DNA of 64,000 nt from Planctomycetota bacterium (GCA_020426005.1 JAGQQW010000004.1:1-64000), one strand, 5' to 3'; shown: positions 46,816 to 56,155, counted from the stretch's first letter. Numbers and translations: made by a program. Notes: generated by a model from the sequence alone, not told the origin.

Positions 46816-46977
46816 TCAGCTTCGCCGACGTGCTGCCCGTCTGCATCGCTCCGAACAGTACCGAACCGCATCCCAGCAGCGCGCCCACTTCTTGCGCCAG
46901 GAGAACGGACGCGAACAGTGTGCGCAGAGCTTGGTCGGCAGATCGAGTTTGTTTCGTGGTCGTGGCCGCTCACTCAT
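46816..46977 (-). CDS. DUF2256 mini zinc-binding protein
   Basis: A 53-residue protein. The core KLDLPTKLCAHCSRPFSWRK followed by KWARCWDAVRYCSERC and RRAARRR is the DUF2256 signature, with CxxC and CxxxC pairs suitable for one zinc ion. I take ATG 46977 (MSERPRPRNKLDLP) because the frame upstream is not conserved in composition. The family is widespread and of unknown function, often annotated near photolyase or cryptochrome genes. Here it is alone between two ELWxxDGT genes and converges with the first, 17 bp away. Easily missed by gene callers because of its size. Confidence 0.85.
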   Translation of the reverse strand: MSERPRPRNKLDLPTKLCAHCSRPFSWRKKWARCWDAVRYCSERCRRAARRRS

Positions 46978-47164
46978 CGATGATCGCCACCTCGCTCGAT
47001 TCCCCTGTAGGATCGAAAGCCCCCGCTGAAGACATATCCCAGGACGGTCGCCCATGCGCAAGCTTCTGCTCATGTCCTTGGTGGCCTTCACTCGCTGAAA
47101 GACCCATTTGACTCCGGCTAGCCTCCGAGCAACCCATCGCAACCCGAGAGAATGAGGTGCATTC

Positions 47165-49972
47165 GTGCGCTCGAACCCCATGTTGGTCGCCGCGTTCGCG
47201 GCCTTGCCGTTCCTTCACCCGAACCTCGCTGCGCAGCAGCCACAGATCCGGCTCGTCGCGGATCTCGCTCCGGATGGCGGCGCGATCGTGGCGCGTGCGC
47301 CGATCGCGTCGGTCGGAGCGCGCAACGTCCTCGCGTTGGCGACCCCGACGGGCGGCAGCGAACCCTATTCGTTCGGTCCGAATGGGCAGTCCATCGAATT
47401 GCTCGGCGATCTCGCTCCAGCGACTGCGTCGAGCTTTCCGCGCGTTCTGCTCACGTTTCAAAACCGTGTGCTCTTCCTCGCGACGACTGCGGAACTCGGG
47501 CGTGAGGTCTGGCAGACGGACGGTACGCGCAGCGGAACGAAGCTCGCCTTCGAACTCGCACCCGGTTCGGCATCCAGCAACGTCGACCAAGTCGTGGTCC
47601 TCAAGAACCGACTCTACTTCGTTGCGGATGACGGCTTGACCGGATCCGAACTCTGGTCGTGGGACGGAACGACGCTGATGCAGATCGTCGACCTCCACAC
47701 CGGAGTTGCGGGCAGCAACATCCAGAACCTGAGCGTCGTGCACGACCGACTCTGGTTTTCGGCAGATGCAGGAAATGCAACTGGCGTCGAACCCTACGTC
47801 TCGGACGGCACCTCGAGTGGAACACGCTTGATCAAGGATCTCGTCGTTGGCGCTTCCGGTTCGTCGCCACGCGGGTTCTGCGCGATGCCGAGTGGCAGAG
47901 TCGCGTTCTTGGCGAATACCGCCACGACGAACGGCATTGCCCTCTGGATGACGGACGGCACCAGTGCTGGCACGGCAGCGATGGTCGTCGCGACTGGAAG
48001 CGCGGACAAGCTCCGAAGCACGGGGCAGCGTGTCGTGTTCGAGCTCGACTACGGGAACGGGCCCGAACTCTGGGCGAGCGATGGCACGTCGGTCGGAACC
48101 TTTCGACTGTCCGCACAACAGTACGATCCGCGCTTCGTGCATCTCGGCTCCGTCTTGTTCCAATCGGGAGCCGACCTCTGGACGACGGACGGCACCACAA
48201 CAGGGACGTATCGACTGATCTCCAATCGACTCGCCGTCGGTGTCGCGCAGGGTCGACTCCTCTTGTCGGACAACCGGCAACTGACGACGTTCGACTTCAC
48301 GACGAGTCGTGAGACGTACCTCCTCAATACCTTCGCGACCGTGAGCTTCGGAAACGGCGCCCTCGATCGCCTCTGGCTCCTCGAAGCAGGGGGCATCTTC
48401 GTCCATACGGACGGCACGCCGAACGGCACCGCGCGCGTCGAAGTCGCACGCGCCACCGTGGATTCGTTGCCGCATGGATTCGTCCGCGTCGGTGACGGTG
48501 CGGTGTTCGGCACATGGATGTACGCGTCGACGATCCATGACGCCTACTACCGCACCGATGCAAAGACGCTCAACACACGGTCAGTCCCCTACCCCTCGCC
48601 CGTTCCAGGAGAACCGATCACCCCGTTTGCCGGCAGCCTCTGGTGCAGCGCAGACGTCGCGGGCATCGGCATCGAACTCGCATCTTTCGCGCCCGGCGAC
48701 TTCAAGACGCGCATCACGCACGATCTCAATCCTGGCCCGCAATCATCGGGGCCGCGCTCGCTGACAGCGGCAGGTCGCAAGCTCTACTTCGAAACGCTCA
48801 CTCCCGCAGCAATCTGGGTTCACGACGGACGAAGCGGGTCACCGCAGAACTTGTTGGCGCTGCCTGGCAATACTCCCGCGGAGATCACACCGTGGGGCGA
48901 ACACGCGCTGATCCGCAAGCGGTCGAGCAACCAGGACCAAGTCTTCGCCACGGATGGCACGACGAACGGCACCAAGCTCGTGCTGTCGGACAACACGGTC
49001 GAGGTCGTCGCCGTGGGGCAGCGTGATTGCATCCTCGCCGCGAGCAAGGGCGGAGCGTTCCTCGAGCCGACACGCATCCTCGTGTCGGACGGGACGGCTG
49101 CCGGCACGACCCTTCTCTACACGTCGCCGTCCGTCGGCATTCGCGACCTCGCGGAAGGTTGCGTGCTCGGCGATCGCTACGTGATCGGAACGTCGGACGG
49201 GCTACGCGTCAGTGACGGCAGCGCTGCAGGAACGACCTGGCTCAACCGCGGACAACTCGTCACGCACGTCGTGAAGCTCGATCCTTCGACTGCCGCGTTC
49301 GTGGTTGCACGCCAGTCTGCCGGAGAACTCTGGACGACCGATGGGACGACCTCCGGCACGACGCGGGTCACGATTTTCTCCGCCCCAGTCGAAACGATCA
49401 CGGCACACGGAGCGAGGTGGCTGCGCGTCGTCGCTGGGAGCAGGCTCTACCTCTGCGACGCTACGCGGGCCGTCGATCTGCAGGCATCGGTGAGCGTGTC
49501 TTCGGACCGTGCTCCGGCTGCGCTCGTCGGAGATCGACTCTTCTTGTCGGCAGACCACTCGCTCCACGGTTTGGAGCCGCACGTCGTCACCGGCCTCCGC
49601 GCAACCGCAAGCCCGATCGGCGAGGGCTGCGGTAGCGGTCGTCGCGTGCTGCACCTCGACAGTGATGCTCCGCGACTCGGCTCGATCGCCGAACTCTTCG
49701 TCGACCGTGGTTTGCCGACCGGCTTCGTGGTCTTGGCCCTCGGTTCCTACTCGCCCGATGCGGTCGCCGGGCCGGCAGGATGCGCGATCCACCTCGATCC
49801 GGTTTCGGTGGTTCTGACCTTGCCTCTCGCACTCACGCAGGGCGCCGGTCGACTGCCGATCGTCCTCCCGAACTCGGGAGCGTTGCTCGGGCTCGAAGTC
49901 GCATGGCAGACGTTCTCGCCGGCACCCAACTTCGAAGCATCCAACGCCTTGATTTGGTACTTGGACCAGTGA
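47165..49972 (+). CDS. Secreted ELWxxDGT-repeat protein with shared C-terminal module (second)
   Basis: A 935-residue protein. GTG 47165 supplies an Arg before the hydrophobic stretch (MLVAAFAALPFLHPNLAAQ); ATG 47180 is an alternative. ELWxxDGT-type repeats are spread over residues 95-790: EVWQTDGTRSGTKLAFEL, EPYVSDGTSSGTRLIKDL, ALWMTDGTSAGTAAM, DLWTTDGTTTGTYRL, ELWTTDGTTSGTTRV. The C-terminal part has GEGCGSGRRVLHLDSDAPRL, then IVLPNSGALLGLEVAWQ and SNALIWYL, the shared module. It is related to, but clearly diverged from, the 43952-46798 product. Likely secreted or surface-attached; ligand unknown. Confidence 0.88.
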   Translation: MRSNPMLVAAFAALPFLHPNLAAQQPQIRLVADLAPDGGAIVARAPIASVGARNVLALATPTGGSEPYSFGPNGQSIELLGDLAPATASSFPRVLLTFQNRVLFLATTAELGREVWQTDGTRSGTKLAFELAPGSASSNVDQVVVLKNRLYFVADDGLTGSELWSWDGTTLMQIVDLHTGVAGSNIQNLSVVHDRLWFSADAGNATGVEPYVSDGTSSGTRLIKDLVVGASGSSPRGFCAMPSGRVAFLANTATTNGIALWMTDGTSAGTAAMVVATGSADKLRSTGQRVVFELDYGNGPELWASDGTSVGTFRLSAQQYDPRFVHLGSVLFQSGADLWTTDGTTTGTYRLISNRLAVGVAQGRLLLSDNRQLTTFDFTTSRETYLLNTFATVSFGNGALDRLWLLEAGGIFVHTDGTPNGTARVEVARATVDSLPHGFVRVGDGAVFGTWMYASTIHDAYYRTDAKTLNTRSVPYPSPVPGEPITPFAGSLWCSADVAGIGIELASFAPGDFKTRITHDLNPGPQSSGPRSLTAAGRKLYFETLTPAAIWVHDGRSGSPQNLLALPGNTPAEITPWGEHALIRKRSSNQDQVFATDGTTNGTKLVLSDNTVEVVAVGQRDCILAASKGGAFLEPTRILVSDGTAAGTTLLYTSPSVGIRDLAEGCVLGDRYVIGTSDGLRVSDGSAAGTTWLNRGQLVTHVVKLDPSTAAFVVARQSAGELWTTDGTTSGTTRVTIFSAPVETITAHGARWLRVVAGSRLYLCDATRAVDLQASVSVSSDRAPAALVGDRLFLSADHSLHGLEPHVVTGLRATASPIGEGCGSGRRVLHLDSDAPRLGSIAELFVDRGLPTGFVVLALGSYSPDAVAGPAGCAIHLDPVSVVLTLPLALTQGAGRLPIVLPNSGALLGLEVAWQTFSPAPNFEASNALIWYLDQ

Positions 49973-50106
49973 AGTTCGCCAGATCACCCGATCTGCCTGC
50001 GTCCGTGCGCCTTACGAGAGACGCCGGTACGCTGCGAAAAATACAACGAACTCCTGACGCGGGACACTAGCATCGCGGCTTCGACACGCGAACCCACGGC
50101 AACGAG

Positions 50107-50871
50107 ATGGCGATCGTCAGCCCCGAAGACCACGCACGATTCCAGGATGAGGGCTACCTCACGATCGACACGCGGCTGCCACCCGAGGTACTCGACGGTG
50201 TCGTTCGTGAACTCGATGGGAAGTACCCATCTCTGAGCGGCGAGGATCCCCTCACGCAGAACACCCGCTTGCACGATGCGTGGACACTGTGCAGTCACGT
50301 GCACGCGATCGCGATCGCGCCGCGCATTCTCGAGATGTTGCGAGAACTCTATCATCGCGAACCGAAGCCGTTCCAAACACTCAACTTCCCCGTCGGCACG
50401 TCGCAGGCGGCGCATGCCGACACGCTGCACTTCAACTCGTTGCCCCACGGGTTCATGTGTGGTGTCTGGGTCGCCCTCGAGGACATGGACGAAGACAACG
50501 GTCCCGTCTACTACTACCCGAAGAGCCATCAACTGCCCGAGTTCGGAATGCACGACGCGGGCACACAACCGGGCTACGAGAACTACCTCGAGTACGAGCG
50601 CTTCATCGACCGTGTGGCGCGACACTACGGCTTGGAGCCGCGACTCGCAGTGATCCCGAAGGGTCATGCGCTCATCTGGTCCGCGAACCTCTTGCACGGC
50701 GGTGCTCCACGACGCGACCCTAACCGCAGTCGCCACAGCCAGGTCACGCACTACTTCTTCGAGCGCTGCCGCTACTACACACCGATGTTCTCACACGGCG
50801 TGGAGGTCGCATGGCGCGAACCGAAGTGGATCCCTCTCGAGTTGCCAGAACCGGATTCTCGGGCAGACTGA
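50107..50871 (+). CDS. Phytanoyl-CoA dioxygenase (PhyH) family protein
   Basis: A 254-residue Fe(II)/2-oxoglutarate dioxygenase fold. The iron site is His103-x-Asp105 (QAAHADTLHF) with distal His197 (NLLHGG). Arg or basic residues in NRSRHS (206-211) are suitable for 2-oxoglutarate binding. Other PhyH marks are GVWVALEDMDEDNGPVYYYP and KSHQLPEF. No signal peptide, so cytoplasmic. The PhyH family hydroxylates varied small molecules or halogenates them; the Asp is kept, which indicates hydroxylation rather than halogenation. Substrate unknown. It sits alone, convergent with a chemoreceptor gene 18 bp away. Confidence 0.88.
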   Translation: MAIVSPEDHARFQDEGYLTIDTRLPPEVLDGVVRELDGKYPSLSGEDPLTQNTRLHDAWTLCSHVHAIAIAPRILEMLRELYHREPKPFQTLNFPVGTSQAAHADTLHFNSLPHGFMCGVWVALEDMDEDNGPVYYYPKSHQLPEFGMHDAGTQPGYENYLEYERFIDRVARHYGLEPRLAVIPKGHALIWSANLLHGGAPRRDPNRSRHSQVTHYFFERCRYYTPMFSHGVEVAWREPKWIPLELPEPDSRAD

Positions 50872-50889
50872 ACACGTCGCCGCGAGGGC

Positions 50890-52236
50890 TCAGCGCTTCA
50901 AGAGCGAGCGTGCACTGTCACGCAGACCGGCGAGGATCGTCGTCTGCTCTTCGACTGCAGCGGCGACACTAGTGCTGTTCTCGCCGACATGGCTGGAGTT
51001 GGTCGCGATCCCGTCGATGGCTCCCGCCACCCCACCGATCTGGTCTTGGATCTGCTCGATCTGCGAACGAATCCGCCCGAGAGCTTCCGTCGTCGCGCTC
51101 GCAAGCTGCTTGACCTCGCTCGCAACGACGTGAAAGCCTCGACCTGCTTCGCCGGCTCGCGCGGCCTCGATCGTCGCATTGAGTGCGAGTAGGTTCGTCT
51201 GATCCGAAAGGTCGCGAATGAAATCCACGACGTGGTTGATCTGGCCGCTTCCGCTGTCGAGCTCGGCAACGAGATTCTTGAGATCGCCGGTGCGCTGCGC
51301 GAGTTCGTTACTGCGTTGCGCGGTGTCCGCAACTCGACCGTTGATCTCCGAAGCGGCCGATGCGAGTTCGGTGATCGACGCGGCAATCGACTCGGCCGTC
51401 TTGGTTGCTTGGCGCTCGAGCACTTGTGCCGTCGTATCGACCGCAAACTTGATCACACGGTCAACGACTCCATCGACGTTTCGAATCGGCGTGTACGTCG
51501 CCTGGATGTAGATCGAACTGCCATCCTTGCGTCGACGTTCGAACTCGCCCTGTTGTGCCTCACCCGAGGCGAGCTTCTGCCAGAACATCGCGTAGGACGC
51601 ATCGTGCGCAGTGCCTGTTGGCATGAATATTCGGTGATGCTGCCCCACGATCTCGTCCCGTCGATACCCCATCGCACTGAGGAAGTTCGAGTTTGCATCG
51701 CGAATCGTTCCGCTCGAGTCGAACTCGATCATCGCCTGCGTGCGCTCGACGGCTTCGAGAATCGCGGCCTTGTCGATCGCCTCGGTTGCGCGCTTGGAGA
51801 TGTCGCTCGCGATCTTGACGACGCCGGTAACCTGGCCTCGCTCGCTCAAGATCGGCGCGTACGTCGCCTGGAGCCAGACAGGTTTGCCCCCCTTCGCCAG
51901 GCGCTTGAACTCGCTCGTGCGATGCTTGCCGCGCGCGAGATCGGACCAGAACGCAACGTAGTCCGTCGACTGCGCGAACTTCGGGTCGACGAACATACGG
52001 TGGTGCTTCCCGACGATTTCTTCGCGGGCGTATCCCATGACCCGGAGGAAGTTGTCGTTGGCTTCACGAATCGTGCCGTCCGTCTCGAAGACGATCGTCG
52101 CCATCGTCGCGTCGACGACATCTCCAACGGCACATTTGCTCACCAAATCCGGTGGCAACGCGGTGGAGAAGTCCGCCGGTTCCTCGAACGCAGCCCCACC
52201 CGAACGACGACGCCCTAGCAACTTCTCGAGAATCAC
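50890..52236 (-). CDS. Soluble chemoreceptor with two PAS domains (BdlA-like)
   Basis: A 448-residue protein without TM segments. PAS 1 covers about residues 40-150 ([54 protein letters not shown]) and PAS 2 about 165-275 ([40 protein letters not shown]). The remainder is a methyl-accepting signalling domain with the conserved tip [20 protein letters not shown] and [18 protein letters not shown]. The order matches BdlA-type cytoplasmic sensors that respond to redox or oxygen and influence motility or biofilm dispersal. The start codon is GTG. No che genes are nearby, so the partner kinase lies elsewhere. Confidence 0.92.
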   Translation of the reverse strand: MILEKLLGRRRSGGAAFEEPADFSTALPPDLVSKCAVGDVVDATMATIVFETDGTIREANDNFLRVMGYAREEIVGKHHRMFVDPKFAQSTDYVAFWSDLARGKHRTSEFKRLAKGGKPVWLQATYAPILSERGQVTGVVKIASDISKRATEAIDKAAILEAVERTQAMIEFDSSGTIRDANSNFLSAMGYRRDEIVGQHHRIFMPTGTAHDASYAMFWQKLASGEAQQGEFERRRKDGSSIYIQATYTPIRNVDGVVDRVIKFAVDTTAQVLERQATKTAESIAASITELASAASEINGRVADTAQRSNELAQRTGDLKNLVAELDSGSGQINHVVDFIRDLSDQTNLLALNATIEAARAGEAGRGFHVVASEVKQLASATTEALGRIRSQIEQIQDQIGGVAGAIDGIATNSSHVGENSTSVAAAVEEQTTILAGLRDSARSLLKR

Positions 52237-52362
52237 GAAACTCCACGCCTCCTACGAGGCCCTCATCGGCCACGAAGCGCGGATCAGTTGAGTCCGCTCG
52301 CGGGCGCTTTCCGTTCCGGCCAAAAAAGAGGGAGTTTGGGCTTCCGCTGGTCAAGACGTCGT

Positions 52363-53394
52363 TCAGAGCGTCAGCTCCAGACCGTTGCTGAGCTGCAGCC
52401 CCAAAGGTGCGGCGGCATCGAGCACGAGCGCTTGCGTCGTGAAGACGGTTCCGTGGAGCGCCTTGTCATTGGGCAGAGGAAACGGCGTTGCCCACTGACC
52501 GAACGAGTTGGTCGCAAACGGGAACGAGAATGTCGTCGCCGTGAGGTCGAGGTAGATCGTGCAGTTGGGGCCGATCGAGAGCGACGTGGCTGCGCCTAGG
52601 CTGAGGAGGAGCGCGCTTGGAGCGACCTTCGGTGCCGCGGCGAGGCTGAAGCTGAACGCCTTCCCCATGACCGGTGCAGGCGAACTCAGCGTCGTCATGC
52701 CAGCACACGGCGTGCCGACGATCTTGGAGACAGCGACGCGGGTGATCTTGCAGTCGACGAGGGTCGAATCGCCGTTGTAGCGCTGGTTCTGGCCGAACCC
52801 CGCCTTGCACTCGATCGCTTGGCCGGTCGTCAGTGTGAAGACACCGCGGTACGTCTTCGCGAACCGCACATCCGTGGCGGTGCAGCCCGCAGGCCCGTCG
52901 TAGCCATTCAGCTCCGCCGAGAAGACCGCCTGACCTTGCACGACGACGCTGACATCGCTGTTCGTCGGCCATGAGAAGTCGAGCCCGCCGAACGCGGCCT
53001 CGACGAGGTAGCTGCCGTCCGCTGGCGCAGTGAAGCGCAAGACGGCATTCTCGCCGGCTTGTCCCGGGTGCAGGAACATCCGTTGCGCCGCCATGCGCGC
53101 AGACGTGCAGCAGTATGTCGTCGCAGCTTCGTTCTTCCCGACAGTCGGATACTGAGGGAACTGGTTCGACCACGCCTGCAAACTGCCACAGTGCGCCGCG
53201 CGATTCGCAAAGACGTTGATGGGAGCACCACGATTCAGCGACCAACCATAGGACCAGACACCGTTCGGGTTCTTCGTACTCGAGAACTCCGCGGTCGCAT
53301 CCCAGGTCTGCGCGGGCAGCACGTGCGCCAAGGTCGCGATGACAACGAGGGTTGCGGGGATCGAAAACAGAGTGGTGCGAAATCGCAGTTTCAT
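52363..53394 (-). CDS. Secreted protein with shared C-terminal module
   Basis: A 343-residue protein. ATG 53394 gives MKLRFRTTLFSIPATLVVIA with cleavage near HVLPAQ. The mature N-terminal part (about 30-215) is a beta-rich domain (TWDATAEFSSTKNPNGVWSY, DGSYLVEAAFGGLDFSW) that resembles carbohydrate-binding or ricin/CBM-like folds without a firm match. The C-terminal part from GTPCAGMTTLSSPAPVMGKA to FPLPNDKALHGTVFTTQALV and LSNGLELTL is the shared C-terminal module. It is on the same strand as the chemoreceptor downstream (127 bp gap). Ligand unknown. Confidence 0.8.
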   Translation of the reverse strand: MKLRFRTTLFSIPATLVVIATLAHVLPAQTWDATAEFSSTKNPNGVWSYGWSLNRGAPINVFANRAAHCGSLQAWSNQFPQYPTVGKNEAATTYCCTSARMAAQRMFLHPGQAGENAVLRFTAPADGSYLVEAAFGGLDFSWPTNSDVSVVVQGQAVFSAELNGYDGPAGCTATDVRFAKTYRGVFTLTTGQAIECKAGFGQNQRYNGDSTLVDCKITRVAVSKIVGTPCAGMTTLSSPAPVMGKAFSFSLAAAPKVAPSALLLSLGAATSLSIGPNCTIYLDLTATTFSFPFATNSFGQWATPFPLPNDKALHGTVFTTQALVLDAAAPLGLQLSNGLELTL

Positions 53395-53486
53395 GCGTGG
53401 CCTCGGTTGGTTGCGTCGACTCGGGCAGCAAGGTGCCGTCATGGTTCGCATGCGGAGTTTCCGCGCGTCCGGGGCCAGAAAAATCG

Positions 53487-53870
53487 TCAAGCGTCGTCGC
53501 GGACCCGATCTCCTTGCCCGGCGTCACCATCGCTTGCTTGGCTCCCGGGTCGTTCCGCACCGCAATGCCAACAAAGCTCGAATCCACCATCGACGGACTC
53601 GTCGCAGTTCGGACACGACCACGTCGGGCGCGTTGCATGGCCATCCGCGCGCTCGTGCTTCTCATAGCGCCGAATGATCTCCAACGCGCGCTCGTATTCC
53701 GTCGGATCGTGCACCCACACGACCGGCTGGACGGACAAGTCCACGGGACCGATGCCGGCCATCGCGGCGAGCGTCTCTCCGGTCACCTCGGCAGAGATGC
53801 CATCGGCTTCGAGAAGCGACTTGACGTGGTGCGCGATCATCGCGTTCTCGGCGAAATAGATTCGGGTCAT
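53487..53870 (-). CDS. DUF2007 domain protein with C-terminal zinc ribbon
   Basis: A 127-residue protein. ATG 53870 starts MTRIYFAENAMIAHHVKSLL, the standard DUF2007 (putative signal-transducing) opening, followed by an ADGISAEVTGETLAAMAG loop and VVWVHDPTEYERALEIIRR. The end carries a CPNC...CWHC zinc ribbon (SCPNCDESVDGGFELCWHCG). DUF2007 proteins are small alpha/beta domains of unknown, possibly PII-like, regulatory function. Cytoplasmic. It lies upstream of the secreted protein at 52363 and downstream of the Tat-type protein at 53917, all on the minus strand. Confidence 0.85.
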   Translation of the reverse strand: MTRIYFAENAMIAHHVKSLLEADGISAEVTGETLAAMAGIGPVDLSVQPVVWVHDPTEYERALEIIRRYEKHERADGHATRPTWSCPNCDESVDGGFELCWHCGAERPGSQASDGDAGQGDRVRDDA

Positions 53871-53916
53871 CGGTATCCTCGAGATCCAGTCGTTCGCAAT
53901 CTGCAGCCCAACCCTG

Positions 53917-54963
53917 CTATCCCCCGCCGACCAAGGGATCGAAATAGCGCTCGAAGAGGACCTGGGCCGCAGTCTCGACCAGTTGCGGATCGTCGACGAG
54001 GCGAGCCAGGCTCGTGAACGCGTAGAGCACTTTGAACAAGTGACCCGACGCGATCCAATCGCCGTTGCGATTGTCACGGACGTTCCACGTCTCGTGCCAC
54101 TGTGCGCGACGCTCCTCGTCGCGCCACCAGCGAGCATCGAGAAGCGCTTGTCGAGTGACGCTCGCTCGATCGATCGGGTCGCTCTGTGGCACTGGTGGCA
54201 CGTCGAAGTCGAGATGCGCGCGTAGTCCGAGGAGCCCTTTCTGCGCGAGCTGACGGCTGCCGAGCGCGTCGAGCCGAATCAGCGCTTCGGTATGCGTCGT
54301 CCAATGCGTGAAGTTCGGACGCGGCGCGTGTCGGTGGCCGACCAGCGGAGCGAAGTCGGCGAGTCGCTCGAACGTTCGTCGCGCGAGCAGCTTCTTGTTC
54401 ACACCCGCAGGGTTCGGATCTTGGGTCTTCTCCGTCGGTAACGCCTCGGAATGCCGTGGCGCCGTCGGCTTCTTCTTGGAGAGGATCCTGTTCCAGTCGC
54501 AGATGCGATTCGTGATGGCCGGGATCGCGAGCGTCGGTGCATCGCCGAGCGCACGCAGAGCGAGCGCTGTGTAGATGACCGCGTGACCATGTGCACGAAC
54601 ACCGTTCTCGAGCGCCGGCTCGAGCGACTTCGCGATGCGTGTCGATGCCTGCGGGTCGGCGTCTGCAGGCGCAAAGGGGCGAACGGCCTCCGCGTGCCCT
54701 TTCCGCAACACGGCGAGTTCGGCGCGAATGGCCTCGCGCGTCGTTTCGTCGATCGCGGAATCGTCACACAGGTAGTGGCCAGCGAGCAGCGCCGCTCCCC
54801 AGTGCGCGTCGAACCAGTTCTTCGCGCGCGCCATCGCGGTCAAGCCGTGAGCGAGCAGTGGTGGCGCGTCTTCATGGCCGCGGCTCATGGACGGACAGCG
54901 CGGGACAGCTGTCAGCGAAGCGAGTACGCCTCCTGTGATTCGGACGAAGTTGCGACGGTTCAC
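53917..54963 (-). CDS. Exported Tat-type protein, alpha-helical, function unknown
   Basis: A 348-residue protein. The N-terminus MNRRNFVRITGGVLASLTAV is a twin-arginine signal (RRNF), so export of a folded protein is expected. The mature part is largely helical with repeats such as HGLTAMARAKNWFDAHWGAA, ENGVRAHGHAVIYTALALRA, and LARRTFERLADFAPLVGHR. This suggests an alpha/alpha toroid like the prenyltransferase/terpenoid-cyclase folds, but I can assign no family. A Tat substrate often holds a cofactor. It is the first minus-strand gene after a 47-bp gap from 55011. Confidence 0.65.
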   Translation of the reverse strand: MNRRNFVRITGGVLASLTAVPRCPSMSRGHEDAPPLLAHGLTAMARAKNWFDAHWGAALLAGHYLCDDSAIDETTREAIRAELAVLRKGHAEAVRPFAPADADPQASTRIAKSLEPALENGVRAHGHAVIYTALALRALGDAPTLAIPAITNRICDWNRILSKKKPTAPRHSEALPTEKTQDPNPAGVNKKLLARRTFERLADFAPLVGHRHAPRPNFTHWTTHTEALIRLDALGSRQLAQKGLLGLRAHLDFDVPPVPQSDPIDRASVTRQALLDARWWRDEERRAQWHETWNVRDNRNGDWIASGHLFKVLYAFTSLARLVDDPQLVETAAQVLFERYFDPLVGGG

Positions 54964-55010
54964 GATTGCGATCTTACCTTCACGGAAGCCATCGCCCGAC
55001 CGTCAGCGCC

Positions 55011-55475
55011 TCACTGGACCGGCTCGGCGGGCACCGGCTCGAACCTTGCAAACTGGGGGCCTGGAGGTGTTCGTCCGTACTCGACGGTGACGGGCAGCCA
55101 CGCACGCACCCTCACGACGGTGGGTATTGGTGTCGCGGAGTCCGAAGCCCGCCGTGCCGGCACGTACTCGACGAGGAACTCGCCCATGTTCAGCTCGGGC
55201 GGACGCTCACCAGGTTCCTTGGAAGTGAAGCGGCCACCGTACAATTCGCTTTCCAAGTCGGCTTGCGCCCTCGTCAGGCTCTCCTTTGTTGCCTTGTGAA
55301 GGACGAGGTTGGCCTCCTCCCACGAATCGACCGACACGCCATTCACGGACAATGCTCGACCGGGCAGCGAGAACCAAGACGGCGGTACTTCTCGCGAGAC
55401 CTCTGTCGGGACGAGAAAGTACACCAAGGCGAAGCCGGTCAGTGCGCCGACACCGAGAAACAAGAGACTCTTCAT
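55011..55475 (-). CDS. Small membrane-anchored protein, paralogue of 56156-56581
   Basis: A 154-residue protein. ATG 55475 begins MKSLLFLGVGALTGFALVYF, one N-terminal TM anchor, then an extracytoplasmic domain with PSWFSLPGRALSVNGVSVDS and MGEFLVEYVPA. It shares its plan with the 56156-56581 product: a helix, then W-F-x-L-x-G, an x-V-x-x-G-x-x-V motif, a helical middle and FVLEY or FLVEY. Its start overlaps the stop of the DUF2306 gene by 4 bp, so the three genes are one operon. Function unknown. Confidence 0.65.
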   Translation of the reverse strand: MKSLLFLGVGALTGFALVYFLVPTEVSREVPPSWFSLPGRALSVNGVSVDSWEEANLVLHKATKESLTRAQADLESELYGGRFTSKEPGERPPELNMGEFLVEYVPARRASDSATPIPTVVRVRAWLPVTVEYGRTPPGPQFARFEPVPAEPVQ

Positions 55476-56152
55476 GGGTAGATCTCCAACGCCGAACCAC
55501 GTGTATCGGCGACCTTGAAACTTCGGCAAGCGAATTGTCCTCCCAAGAGGGAAAGCGCCAGGCTGATCCACACGGCGAGAGCATAGGCGTTCTCTCCGTC
55601 GGCGACGAGTTCACGGGTCCAGCCGTAGGCGAGTCGGAACATCGCGGCCGAGAGCAACACTGCGTAGGACCGAATCATCCAGCGGGCGTGCGCTCGCACT
55701 TCGCCCCGCCTGAGCGCACGCAGTCCCAGCAGCGTGTGGCCCGCCAAGAACAAGACGAGCAGCGCAAACGCTGCCCGGCCGGGCACGCCGCCTTTCGCGA
55801 ACGGCGCCATTCCTGCACCGGTGGGAACCACCCAGCCGAGGACCGCTAGCAGATACGCCTTACCAAGCAGACGGTGCAAACGCCCACCGCCGCGCGAGAC
55901 GCCGCTCCACAACAACAGGGGTGCTGCAAGCAGCGCGACGCAGCCGGCCAACACGTGCAGATAGAAGCACGCATACCAAAGGCGCTTGCCGGTAAGCGCT
56001 TCGCGCTCGACGAGGAACAGATAGTTCCGATCCGTGGACAGGTACGGCACCACGTACCAAACCACGAAGAGCGACAGCGCGGCGCCCATGAGTTGCCAAC
56101 CGCGGGCCAGCCGGATCGTTGGTGGCTCGGTGCGTGGGGCAACGCGCGACAC
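55472..56152 (-). CDS. DUF2306 membrane protein
   Basis: A 226-residue protein with six or seven predicted TM helices (GAALSLFVVWYVVPYLS, ACFYLHVLAGCVALLAAPLL, GKAYLLAVLGWVVPTGAG, FALLVLFLAGHTLLGLRAL). Residues FYLHVLAGCVALL, RLHRLLGKAYLL and ARWMIRSYAVLL are the conserved DUF2306 marks, with His residues that may coordinate a cofactor such as heme. The start codon is GTG. It is flanked by two related anchored proteins: 3 bp from 56156-56581 and overlapping 55011-55475. Function unknown; a membrane complex with these two partners is plausible. Confidence 0.85.
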   Translation of the reverse strand: MSRVAPRTEPPTIRLARGWQLMGAALSLFVVWYVVPYLSTDRNYLFLVEREALTGKRLWYACFYLHVLAGCVALLAAPLLLWSGVSRGGGRLHRLLGKAYLLAVLGWVVPTGAGMAPFAKGGVPGRAAFALLVLFLAGHTLLGLRALRRGEVRAHARWMIRSYAVLLSAAMFRLAYGWTRELVADGENAYALAVWISLALSLLGGQFACRSFKVADTRGSALEIYP

Positions 56153-56155
56153 GAG

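Noticed and set aside
46970-48538. 522-codon minus-strand open frame
   Set aside because: Antisense to the ELWxxDGT gene at 47165; composition is Arg/Glu-rich without a domain, so shadow of a GC-rich gene.
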